Positions 8,223 to 15,639 of a stretch of 43,217 nt of DNA are shown one piece after another (the first letter of the stretch is position 1; every line of letters begins with the position of its first letter). Both the position numbers and the translations under genes were made by a program. The notes under the pieces were generated by a model. That model worked only from the letters and a program-made list of their open reading frames with translations. It searched no databases and had not been told where the DNA came from. The DNA is from an uncultured Acidimicrobiales bacterium (GTDB taxonomy: Bacteria; Actinomycetota; Acidimicrobiia; Acidimicrobiales; SZUA-35), in NCBI GenBank assembly GCA_937981915.1, contig CALJMD010000046.1, positions 1-43,217 of the forward strand, in the 5' to 3' direction.

Positions 8223-9617
8223 ATGGCGTTACGCCCCGAAACGTTGGCCCAGCTAAGCCCCCCGACCGATGTCGCCCAGTTGGGCATTCCGGTCGCCTTG
8301 GCCGAGGAACTCTATGCCCGACGCGTCTTTACCGACCGGTCGAGCACAATCGCACAGGTTGCGCAGGCACTGTGTATCTCACCCAACGTATCCCAGCAGA
8401 TCGCCACCACCCTCCGTGAGAAGGCGTTGTTGGAGTTCCAGGGCATGGACGGCCGTGACTACCGGATAACTCTCACCGAGCATGGAAGAGCGGTTACGTC
8501 CGACCTGATGAAAACCGGTCGACACGTGGCCGCGATGCCTGTGCCGCTGGCTACCTATCGAATGATCGTTGAAGAACAGCGGCCGGATCTGGCCGTCGAC
8601 CGAGCGATGGTTAAGCAGGCGTTCTCCGATCTCGTGATCGAGGACTCGGTTCTTGATCAAATCGGGCCCGCCTTCGTCAGCGGAGGGCCCATCTTCTTCT
8701 ACGGCCCGCCGGGCACAGGTAAGACCAGCCTGGCCGAGCGGATGGGTCGATTTCATCAAGACTACGTTCTCGTCCCCCGCTTCGTTTCGGTCGACGGCGA
8801 TCTCATCGGCGTCTACGACCCGGCCGTTCATGTACAGGCCAGCGGCGAACACGGCATCGACCCTCGATGGGTTGTTTGCGAACGACCGCTGGTTGTCGTC
8901 GGCGGCGAGCTGACCCTCCAGATGATGGATCTACAGTACAACGACCACTCTGGCCTTAGTTCAGCCCCGATCCAGATGCTGGCAAACAACGGGATCCTGG
9001 TAATCGACGACTTTGGCCGCCAAGCACCGAGACCTGACGAAATCCTCAACCGCTGGATTCTCCCCCTCTCGAGAGGCTACGACTTCCTCCGACCCAAGTC
9101 GGGCATAAAGGTCACTGTTCCATTCGAACTCAAGCTGGTGGTCTCCACCAACCTCGATCCGAAGTCGCTCGGCGACGATGCGTTTCTGCGGCGCCTGCGC
9201 AACAAGGTCTACGTCGGGCCATGTTCGGAAACGGCCTTCAACTGGATTTTGGTACGGGCAGCAGAAGAACACAGCTTGCAGGTCGATGCCGAGAGCGCGT
9301 CGTTTCTCAGCGAGCTGACAAGACACAACCTTGGGGAGCTTCGTCCCTACGTGGCCATCGACTTCTGCGAACTGGCCGGCAGTATCTGCGACTACGACGG
9401 GCTTCCAAGAGTTCTCGACCAACCGTTGATCCGGCGTGTTGGCGCGTTGTGTTTTGTCAACTCGAATCCAAACACGACGGCGGGTATGGCAAAATCCTCC
9501 AGCCCAACTACCGACAGTCGTCGACGGCAAATCGCCCCTGACACCGGTGAGGTCGCGCCGGGTGACCCCGATCAGGGGGCGCAATCAACCTCAGCGTCCA
9601 GCGTCGCCGCCAGGTAA
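8223..9617 (+). CDS. AAA+ ATPase with N-terminal winged-helix domain
   Basis: The likely start is the ATG at 8223, giving 464 residues; the frame upstream overlaps PrsW and looks non-coding. Residues about 10-115 look like a winged-helix domain (STIAQVAQALCISPNVSQQI then a wing ending RITLTEHGRA). The ATPase core has Walker A GPPGTGKTS at 161-169, Walker B ILVIDDFG at 258-265, a sensor-1 Asn in VVSTNLDPK near 310, and Arg residues in FLRRLRNK near 323 that could serve as arginine finger. It belongs to an AAA group usually annotated only as ATPase with chaperone-like activity; my memory of its frequent link to pilus or secretion genes is not tested here. It follows PrsW by 79 bases. A polar low-complexity tail ends the protein. 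Confidence 0.85.
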   Translation: MALRPETLAQLSPPTDVAQLGIPVALAEELYARRVFTDRSSTIAQVAQALCISPNVSQQIATTLREKALLEFQGMDGRDYRITLTEHGRAVTSDLMKTGRHVAAMPVPLATYRMIVEEQRPDLAVDRAMVKQAFSDLVIEDSVLDQIGPAFVSGGPIFFYGPPGTGKTSLAERMGRFHQDYVLVPRFVSVDGDLIGVYDPAVHVQASGEHGIDPRWVVCERPLVVVGGELTLQMMDLQYNDHSGLSSAPIQMLANNGILVIDDFGRQAPRPDEILNRWILPLSRGYDFLRPKSGIKVTVPFELKLVVSTNLDPKSLGDDAFLRRLRNKVYVGPCSETAFNWILVRAAEEHSLQVDAESASFLSELTRHNLGELRPYVAIDFCELAGSICDYDGLPRVLDQPLIRRVGALCFVNSNPNTTAGMAKSSSPTTDSRRRQIAPDTGEVAPGDPDQGAQSTSASSVAAR

Positions 9618-9696
9618 GATCGGCTCGGTCGGTGGAGACGCCGCCGGTGTCGACCGCAACTCGTGCTCGGCGCTCGACGTCGAGTAGTTCTCGCCC

Positions 9697-11004
9697 CTAG
9701 TGTTCTTCGTCGAGAGCGTCGCTTACCAACGCAGCAATTGCACTGCGCTCACTGCGGGTCAAGGTGATGTGGGCGAATAGCTCATGCCCTCGCAGTGAAG
9801 CCACCACCGAAGCGATTCCGTCGTGACGGCCGACCCGAAGATTGTCGCGTTGCGCGACATCGTGAGTGAGCACGACTCGGCTGCCTGGACCCAGGCGACT
9901 CAGCGCAGTCAATAGGACGCTACGTTCGAGATTCTGGGCCTCATCAATGATCACGAAGACATCGGTCAGTGTGCGACCTCGGATGTAGGTGAGTGGGAGA
10001 ACTTCGATGAGCTCTTGACGCTCGATCTCTTCGATCGCTTCACGGTTGGCGATCGCTTCGAGCGCATCGCCCACGGCATCGGTCCAAGGCCGCATCTTCT
10101 CGTCCTCGGTGCCCGGGAGGAAGCCGAGATCCTGGCCTCCAACGGCGTAGAGAGGACGAAAGATCATGATCTTGCGATGCGTGCGCCTCTCCAGAACGGA
10201 CTCCAGTCCAGCGGCGAGGGCTAAGACAGATTTACCGGTTCCAGCCGGCCCGCCGATGCTGACAATTCCGATGCTCTCGTCACTCAGCAAACCCAACGCC
10301 AACCGTTGTTCAGCGTTGCGGCCGCGAACCCCGAACATCGGTCGATCACCGACAAGGCCGACTTTGTGACCTGGCCCCACGATGCCGAGAGCAGACTGCT
10401 GCTGGCTTTCGAGAATCAGCGTCGTATTGACCGGGAGATCGGCCACCTTGTCGGTATCGAGGACACCGGTCTCGTAGAGGAGGTCGATCTCCGGGCCGGT
10501 GACACTGACCGGCACCAGTCCACGCCACTCCAAGTCAGCGGAACTCTGGTGGCGATACTCGACGCTTTCGACGCCGACAACGGCGGCACGAAGTCGGAGC
10601 GGAAGATCTTGGGAGACGAGAACGACGGCTTGGCCCTCGGCCTGCAGATTGAGAGCGACTAGAAGGATTCGATGGTCATTGCCCGACGTGTCCCTCATCG
10701 ATTCGGGCACCAACTCGGTCGAGCGGTGATTCAGCTCGACCCGGATCGTCGCACCGGAGTCGTTGAGCGGCTGAGGCTCCGACAGCAGACCCTCGCTGGA
10801 TTCTCGAACTTCTTCAAGCCGTCGAAGTACCGAGCGGGCCGCCCAACCAAGCTCAGGGTGGTGGCGTTTCGCCTCCAACTCCGTGAGAACGATAATCGGG
10901 AGGACAACGTCATTGTTGCCGAATGCGTCGAGCGCAGTCGGTGCGCTCAGCAGGACCGATGTGTCTAGTACGAAGGTCGTTCTTGTGTTGATAGGTGGCA
11001 CCAT
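9697..11004 (-). CDS. PIN-PhoH fusion ATPase/ribonuclease (PhoH2 type)
   Basis: This 435-residue protein has an N-terminal PIN nuclease domain (about 10-165) beginning TFVLDTSVLLSAP, with the acidic residues of the PIN active site in LDTSV and in LTELEAKR. A C-terminal PhoH-like helicase/ATPase domain (about 215-435) carries Walker A GPAGTGKSVLAL and Walker B VFVIIDEAQNL, followed by LSRLGPGSRVVLTHDVAQRDN. PhoH2 proteins are RNA helicase-ribonucleases of the actinobacterial type. The start is the ATG at 11004. The gene converges with the AAA+ gene across an 79-base gap containing a 12-base palindrome at 9673-9684 but no clear terminator. Length and domain order match the family well. Confidence 0.93.
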   Translation of the reverse strand: MVPPINTRTTFVLDTSVLLSAPTALDAFGNNDVVLPIIVLTELEAKRHHPELGWAARSVLRRLEEVRESSEGLLSEPQPLNDSGATIRVELNHRSTELVPESMRDTSGNDHRILLVALNLQAEGQAVVLVSQDLPLRLRAAVVGVESVEYRHQSSADLEWRGLVPVSVTGPEIDLLYETGVLDTDKVADLPVNTTLILESQQQSALGIVGPGHKVGLVGDRPMFGVRGRNAEQRLALGLLSDESIGIVSIGGPAGTGKSVLALAAGLESVLERRTHRKIMIFRPLYAVGGQDLGFLPGTEDEKMRPWTDAVGDALEAIANREAIEEIERQELIEVLPLTYIRGRTLTDVFVIIDEAQNLERSVLLTALSRLGPGSRVVLTHDVAQRDNLRVGRHDGIASVVASLRGHELFAHITLTRSERSAIAALVSDALDEEH

Positions 11005-11092
11005 ATTGCCAATCGGACAACAACGCCAGTCAGCAAGAAAAATCCCTAGCTTTACAGAGATTCAGACCGGCCGTCCGAAGGCCAAGGCAGTA

Positions 11093-11866
11093 TCAGCTGT
11101 ACAAAATCGATGCTGACGGAGTCCGCTCGATCTGCTCACCGTCGAAGCCGTAAGCAAAGTTCAAAACAGTGCGCAGGCAGCCATCATGAATCGGTTGGAC
11201 TCGATGATTCAGCCGATCGGACCTAAGTACGTACGCGTCGCCAGCATGGTGTGATCGCGTGAACGGCGGATGGTCAACCGGGCTATCCGATTCCCCTACC
11301 GCCGCTGGGCAGAACTCGAGCCGTCCGCATCCCTCGGGGCATGTGGGGCTCTCGATGAACATCACCACGGCGATCGGATAATCGTCGATGTGGTACCCGT
11401 GTGTGTCTCCCGCCTTGTGCAAAATGTTCAGAACATGACGTTCAACTGGATCGTCGGCGACGACGATCTGTTTTTGCAGCAAGACGCCAAGAGCGTCCAT
11501 CAACTGTGCACTCTGGTAGAGATTCGAAATACCTGGCGCCTGCTCGGTTATGAGCTCTCCCCCGAGAGTGGTCATGTTTCTGGGCGTGCCACCCATGCAC
11601 TCCATTACGAAGTCTCGCCGTTGGGTCAGCGGAGTAAGCGCCTTTACCTCGGACCGCAGTTGGTCGAGGCCAGCGGGCGTCAAGAGCCCGGGCAATGGAA
11701 TGTACCCACAGTCATCGAAGCGCTCAGCGGCCTGGCTGGACTCCTCAGTGGCAAAGACGGATAGGTCGATGTCGATGTCATCCTGTGAACGAGTGCCGAG
11801 GACGTCAAGCGCTGACGAAACCGGCGAAGTCGAGATGTGCGTCACGAATCCAAGAGTACCGCCCAA
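11093..11866 (-). CDS. Non-heme Fe(II)/2-oxoglutarate-dependent oxygenase
   Basis: The protein has up to 257 residues. The metal triad is visible as His159 and Asp161 in GYHIDDYP and a distal His211 in DRLNHRVQP, with Arg222 in LRTVLNFAY placed to bind the 2-oxoglutarate carboxylate. The stretch VVMFIESP through GRLEFCPA resembles the group that includes ArpA-like proteins and the BesD-type amino-acid halogenases. Halogenases replace the Asp with Gly to make room for chloride; here Asp is kept, so hydroxylation or desaturation is expected. The substrate is unknown. Start choice is uncertain: TTG at 11866 or GTG at 11845, neither with a strong ribosome site. It lies upstream of phoH on the same strand, 88 bases away, and downstream of the membrane operon. 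Confidence 0.75.
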   Translation of the reverse strand: MGGTLGFVTHISTSPVSSALDVLGTRSQDDIDIDLSVFATEESSQAAERFDDCGYIPLPGLLTPAGLDQLRSEVKALTPLTQRRDFVMECMGGTPRNMTTLGGELITEQAPGISNLYQSAQLMDALGVLLQKQIVVADDPVERHVLNILHKAGDTHGYHIDDYPIAVVMFIESPTCPEGCGRLEFCPAAVGESDSPVDHPPFTRSHHAGDAYVLRSDRLNHRVQPIHDGCLRTVLNFAYGFDGEQIERTPSASILYS

Positions 11867-11948
11867 GAACCCTGTCGAGTCAGGTCAACAACGGTCTTCG
11901 GCGTGACGGCCGTCTCTGCTCTGCTAGCTGCCGTCCCACACGTCCGAA

Positions 11949-12392
11949 TCAGGACGTTGAACGGTGCCGAATTGCCTTGATTCGGATTCTTCCAGCCTGT
12001 TCAGGGTCGACGACGGCCTCATTACCCGACACGAATCGAACCGAGTGTTCGGGGCCGAACAGGCCAACCAGCGCATCGGTGGAGAATGGGTCTTCTACGT
12101 CGACCTCGAGCTCGATTCGGGGAAGCGACCACGCTCGCTCCGGGTGCTGTTGTGCCAGTTCTCCTCTGGCCGACTGCACCCGCTTGAAGGCGAATGGAAT
12201 GTCGGCGACGCTGTTCATGGCTTGTTCGATGTCGGCGTGATTTGAGTAGAGCTCAAGGCGCCATCGGTGGCGTTGAGAATCAACCGCCGACGATCTTCGA
12301 GCGGCTCGACGGCCGGTCAAATCCCATTGGATAGCGGCCAGCGGAAGCAAGACGAGGATGACCCCCAAGATTTGCAGGAGCACGCCTCTCAT
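11949..12392 (-). CDS. Small anchored protein, last gene of membrane operon
   Basis: The protein has 147 residues. The N-terminus is one hydrophobic helix (LLQILGVILVLLPLAAIQWDL) followed by an Arg-rich stretch and a mixed alpha/beta domain of about 100 residues. By the positive-inside rule the Arg cluster after the helix suggests the domain stays in the cytoplasm. The ATG overlaps the stop of the upstream 488-residue membrane protein in an ATGA, so the two are translationally coupled. No family is recognised. Confidence 0.75.
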   Translation of the reverse strand: MRGVLLQILGVILVLLPLAAIQWDLTGRRAARRSSAVDSQRHRWRLELYSNHADIEQAMNSVADIPFAFKRVQSARGELAQQHPERAWSLPRIELEVDVEDPFSTDALVGLFGPEHSVRFVSGNEAVVDPEQAGRIRIKAIRHRSTS

Positions 12393-13855
12393 GGTGCCTC
12401 GTTCGACGCATCGGTTGCCGATAGCGACGCTAGATCGCCGACCGGCACAGGAGCCAGATCAGCATCGGCGGGCATGTCGCCGAAACGGATCAACAGAAAT
12501 ACCGGGATTGAAACGGCCAGGAGAACAGAAGTCATCACTGTCGCTGCCGATCTACTGGAACCTGACAGCAATCGTCCCGCCAACACGGCTGCGAACGGTG
12601 CCAGCACCGAAACGGCACTGCTCGCCATTGTTTCCGTCGAAGAAGAAACCGCCACGGCAAAGGCAGAAACCAGCGCTAGCGGCACAAGTGGCACAGTTGG
12701 CCTGAGCTGGGAGAAACGTCCTCTCGTCATCAGTAGACCGACAGCGAGAACAAATAGCATCATTACCACTCCGCCCCAGCCTGCCACTCGTTGACCAAGC
12801 GGAATCGAAGATCCACCAAGGAGTAGATCGACAAGCCGTGCAGGTAGATCAGCGACCTCGGTTAGGCCTGAACTCCACCAAGGACGGCCTACTAGGACAG
12901 ACCATGCGGTGTAGACCACCAAAGAAAGCAGCCACAGTCGAAGGGCGGCCCTCCGACCGAAGAAGGCAAGAACCGCGAATGCGCCACAGATAGCGGCGGG
13001 TGTCGCTACATCACCGACGACGGCACCAAAACTAAGCAGCAGAAGTGCCACGAAGACCTGGACGGAATAGGACTCAGGTCGGTCGCCCAACGACTCCGCC
13101 TGACGGGAGACGACGGCCAAGCTCGTTCCCGATCCCGTATCGCTTTGGAGCGGACCGCTTTCCGTCAGCACCAGAATCGCCAGCAGTACTACAAGGCCGA
13201 CCGCACCCGAACCGAGAAATCCGACGTCGAACCAGGCGACCAACACGTAGACCAGAGCCGCCACTGGCCCTACCGCAGGTGTTCGTGGATAGGAGCGACT
13301 GGCTAGGCCGGAGACGAGCACGGCCGACACCAGTGTCACAAACGAGGGCCACAACCTCGCCGCCCACTCAACGAGCGAGCTAGGTGCATCGGCCGTCACC
13401 GTAGACAACAGCCCATGAAACCCTGAGGCATCTGAAACCTGACCGGCGATTAATCCCTCGCTGGTGATGGCAGTCGCTCTCTCGATCGCGGCCAGGGACC
13501 CGCCCGGAAGATAGCCGGACAGCCCAAGCAACGGCGCGGTGTGCAGAAGCAGGACCCATAGCGGAACCAATACCACCAGGATGTAACGACCCTGCCCAGA
13601 CCGACGCCACAGGATCGATGCGCTCACTGCCACAGCCAGTGCAACCGCTATCCAGTAGAGGGTTGGCAATGAAGCTCGCACGAATAGCCGTTCATCGTCG
13701 AATACTGTGTTCGAACCAGCGATCAACCCGGCTAGGGCGGCAACGATGGCAACAATGACGTCGAGAGTTGGACGGCCGGGCCCCGACGACGAAAGGGGCT
13801 CGACGTCCAAACCGCTTGCTCGGTCGTAATCGAAGTTGTCAACCACACCGGTCAT
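12389..13855 (-). CDS. Polytopic membrane protein of unknown function
   Basis: The real start is the ATG at 13855, overlapping the stop of the preceding gene as ATGA; the frame extends further upstream only as a shadow. The 488-residue product has a short polar N-terminus ending near SSSGPGRPTLDV and about 12 hydrophobic segments. A first group of helices is followed by a long loop (SGYLPGGSLAAIERATAI through SSLVEWAARLWP), probably outside the membrane. The arrangement of an early extracytoplasmic loop and many helices is reminiscent of polyprenyl-linked glycosyltransferases or polysaccharide polymerases, but I see no diagnostic DE or other catalytic motif, so this is only a possibility. It is the central gene of a three-gene operon. 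Confidence 0.8.
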   Translation of the reverse strand: MTGVVDNFDYDRASGLDVEPLSSSGPGRPTLDVIVAIVAALAGLIAGSNTVFDDERLFVRASLPTLYWIAVALAVAVSASILWRRSGQGRYILVVLVPLWVLLLHTAPLLGLSGYLPGGSLAAIERATAITSEGLIAGQVSDASGFHGLLSTVTADAPSSLVEWAARLWPSFVTLVSAVLVSGLASRSYPRTPAVGPVAALVYVLVAWFDVGFLGSGAVGLVVLLAILVLTESGPLQSDTGSGTSLAVVSRQAESLGDRPESYSVQVFVALLLLSFGAVVGDVATPAAICGAFAVLAFFGRRAALRLWLLSLVVYTAWSVLVGRPWWSSGLTEVADLPARLVDLLLGGSSIPLGQRVAGWGGVVMMLFVLAVGLLMTRGRFSQLRPTVPLVPLALVSAFAVAVSSSTETMASSAVSVLAPFAAVLAGRLLSGSSRSAATVMTSVLLAVSIPVFLLIRFGDMPADADLAPVPVGDLASLSATDASNEAP

Positions 13856-14226
13856 AGGGATCCTCCCGCTCGCCACCCATAGGTGCGATTGCCCGACGGC
13901 ATTAGCCAACCGAGCACCAAGCCGTACACCGTGGCTAGAGCCACCACTGCTGCGGTCGATGCCAAGCCGAACCAATACAGGGACTGAAAGGACAGCATGC
14001 TGAGAGCGAGAGAGAAGGCTACGGCCAAGGCAATGCGGTTCAGCCGAGAACGAACGACGGCACCGGCCGAGGTAGCAAGCGGCCAACCCACCAGTCCCGC
14101 CAGTTGGACGGCCACCAGCAATGCGGCCAATGTCGGAGCAATCAGCACCACAGACACGGCCAACAAACCCATACACCCAACGACCGCCAAGGGAAGTCGC
14201 AACCTTGCTGTGTCCGTGTCGTCCAT
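13852..14226 (-). CDS. Four-helix membrane protein, first gene of membrane operon
   Basis: The protein has 124 residues from the ATG at 14226, with a GGGAGAG ribosome site just upstream. It has four hydrophobic segments: LRLPLAVVGCMGLLAVSVVL, LAALLVAVQLAGLVGWPL, a helix around ALAVAFSLALSMLSF, and AAVVALATVYGLVLGW. The short N-terminus (MDDTDTARLR) is polar. Its stop overlaps the start of the 488-residue membrane protein by four bases, so they are coupled. No family is recognised. Close packing suggests the three products work together in the membrane. Confidence 0.75.
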   Translation of the reverse strand: MDDTDTARLRLPLAVVGCMGLLAVSVVLIAPTLAALLVAVQLAGLVGWPLATSAGAVVRSRLNRIALAVAFSLALSMLSFQSLYWFGLASTAAVVALATVYGLVLGWLMPSGNRTYGWRAGGSL

Positions 14227-14485
14227 ACTCTCCCTACCGGCGGAAACAACCGCTGTAACCGGCCTTACCGCTCAACCCTGAATCGCAACACGGGTCGAAC
14301 TGCGCCGTCATGCGAACGAGCGATAGTGATACCTGTTCAGGCTCAACTAACTCCCTCGCTGCCTTTTTGCACCACTCGACCGGCACCGTCAGGATAACCG
14401 GATAGCCACCGATGCACATTGTTCAAGTACTACGCTGCTTAGGTACTACGTTGAAGGTGCTCGCTGCACGAGGAACGCATGTCAG
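14227..14485. promoter_or_regulatory. Divergent intergenic region with a 61-codon open frame
   Basis: This 259-base gap separates the membrane operon (minus) from the tyrosine recombinase (plus). It contains imperfect 13-bp direct repeats at 14425-14437 and 14441-14453. A minus-strand frame of 61 codons (14234-14419) is open but shows neither a ribosome site nor a recognisable protein pattern, so I do not call it a gene. Confidence 0.4.
14425..14453. repeat. Imperfect 13-bp direct repeats upstream of the recombinase gene
   Basis: The units AAGTACTACGCTG (14425-14437) and AGGTACTACGTTG (14441-14453) share 11 of 13 positions with a 16-base period. The pair is flanked by TTCAA at 14422-14426 and its complement TTGAA at 14451-14455. 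The position, about 30-60 bases before the recombinase start, fits an operator or recombinase arm site. No ATAA/TTAT dif-like core is present. Confidence 0.55.
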
Positions 14486-15523
14486 ATGTCTTTCGCTCAA
14501 CCTCAGGACCACCTTGGGTCCAACAATTCCGGCAGTCCCAGCGGCGATCCACTACTGCTTGATTCGATCGAGGAGTTCTTCCTCGCCCGAATGCCCAGAA
14601 AACACTCCCCGCACACGCTGAGCGCCTATCGCCGAGATTTCGAGTCGGTCATCGCTCGGCTGGAGAACGTGGTCGGTACACCAAAGACCGATCTCAGAAT
14701 CTCTTGTCTGGATGTTCCAACCCTGCGTAGGGCGTTTGCCGCCATTTCCGACTTGTCCGCCTCGACCGTCTCACGCACCTGGTCGACGTGGAATCAGTTC
14801 TTCACGTTTCTTGTTGCCGAACAGATCATCTCCGGCAATCCCATGGCCGCTATCGACAAACCTCGTGTTCCGAAGAGTAGGCCGAAGGCCATAACAGGCG
14901 ATGATTCCGTGCAACGCCTCCTGGCGGCCGCCGCTCAGGGGCGCAAAGGGGCTCGAGATCCTTGGCCTGAGCGTGACTTCGCAGTCATTGTCACCCTGGT
15001 CACCTGTGGTCTTCGCCTCTCTGAGCTGTTGGACCTTACGATGCAATCGATCGACGGCACCGAGGGCGATCGTGTCATCGGCGTCCGTGGCAAAGGCAAC
15101 AAAGAGCGAACCGTTCCGTTGGAGCCGGAGGTCGAACAGATAATTGTCGGCTACCTGGAGAGCCGTCTGCGCCGTTTTCCGGGGCGGATACGTACTGGCG
15201 ACCCACTGTTCGTGGCCAACAGCGGCCAAGCGATGAAACGCGGTGGCCTGCAGTACCTCGTTGACCAGCTCTATCGCGAGGCCGGAATCCGTTCCAAGGT
15301 CCCGGCCGGCGCACTCGTACACGCTCTGCGGCACACCTTTGCCACCAGTTTGGCCCGCAACGGAGCGTCAGGAACCGAACTCCAGCGACTTCTAGGCCAC
15401 GAGTCGTTGGCCACGACACAGCGATACGTCGACGCGACCGCTCGCGAAGTCAGGGCCGCCGCACGCACCAATGAGGCGTACCAAATCCTGCGGACCATGG
15501 AGGAACAAGACCCTCAGCCCTAG
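14486..15523 (+). CDS. Tyrosine recombinase (XerC/XerD-type)
   Basis: This 345-residue protein has an N-terminal SAM-like core-binding domain (about 25-125, PRKHSPHTLSAYRRDF) and a C-terminal catalytic domain. The full catalytic set is visible: Arg177 in CGLRLSELL, Lys203 in GKGNKER, His279 and Arg282 in HALRHTFAT, His305 in LLGHESLATT and nucleophile Tyr314 in TQRYVDAT. These enzymes cut and rejoin DNA through a 3'-phosphotyrosine. Size and motifs match chromosomal Xer proteins that resolve dimers at dif, but a resident integrase is possible. No att repeats, tRNA or phage genes flank it, which favours a housekeeping role. About 30 extra residues follow the nucleophile, a little more than in typical XerC/D. 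The start is the ATG at 14486. Confidence 0.92.
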   Translation: MSFAQPQDHLGSNNSGSPSGDPLLLDSIEEFFLARMPRKHSPHTLSAYRRDFESVIARLENVVGTPKTDLRISCLDVPTLRRAFAAISDLSASTVSRTWSTWNQFFTFLVAEQIISGNPMAAIDKPRVPKSRPKAITGDDSVQRLLAAAAQGRKGARDPWPERDFAVIVTLVTCGLRLSELLDLTMQSIDGTEGDRVIGVRGKGNKERTVPLEPEVEQIIVGYLESRLRRFPGRIRTGDPLFVANSGQAMKRGGLQYLVDQLYREAGIRSKVPAGALVHALRHTFATSLARNGASGTELQRLLGHESLATTQRYVDATAREVRAAARTNEAYQILRTMEEQDPQP

Positions 15524-15639
15524 CCAAAGGCCCTTTGCGGCGAGCAGGTGGACAATGAGCAACTGTGTCACCTGTATTTCAGCTAGATGCGATGTCGCCA
15601 TGTCTGTGTCGCTACCAATAGGATTTTGAGGTTCGATTA

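Noticed and set aside
9673-9684. Palindrome CTCGACGTCGAG between convergent genes as a terminator
   Set aside because: The arms are contiguous with no loop and no T-run, so it would not form a useful hairpin.
13856-14176. N-terminal extension of the 488-residue membrane protein
   Set aside because: It overlaps the 124-residue membrane protein in another frame; the ATGA overlap marks the true start at 13855.
14486-15523. Integrase of a genomic island or prophage
   Set aside because: No tRNA, att-like long repeats, phage genes or composition change flank it; housekeeping Xer function is simpler.
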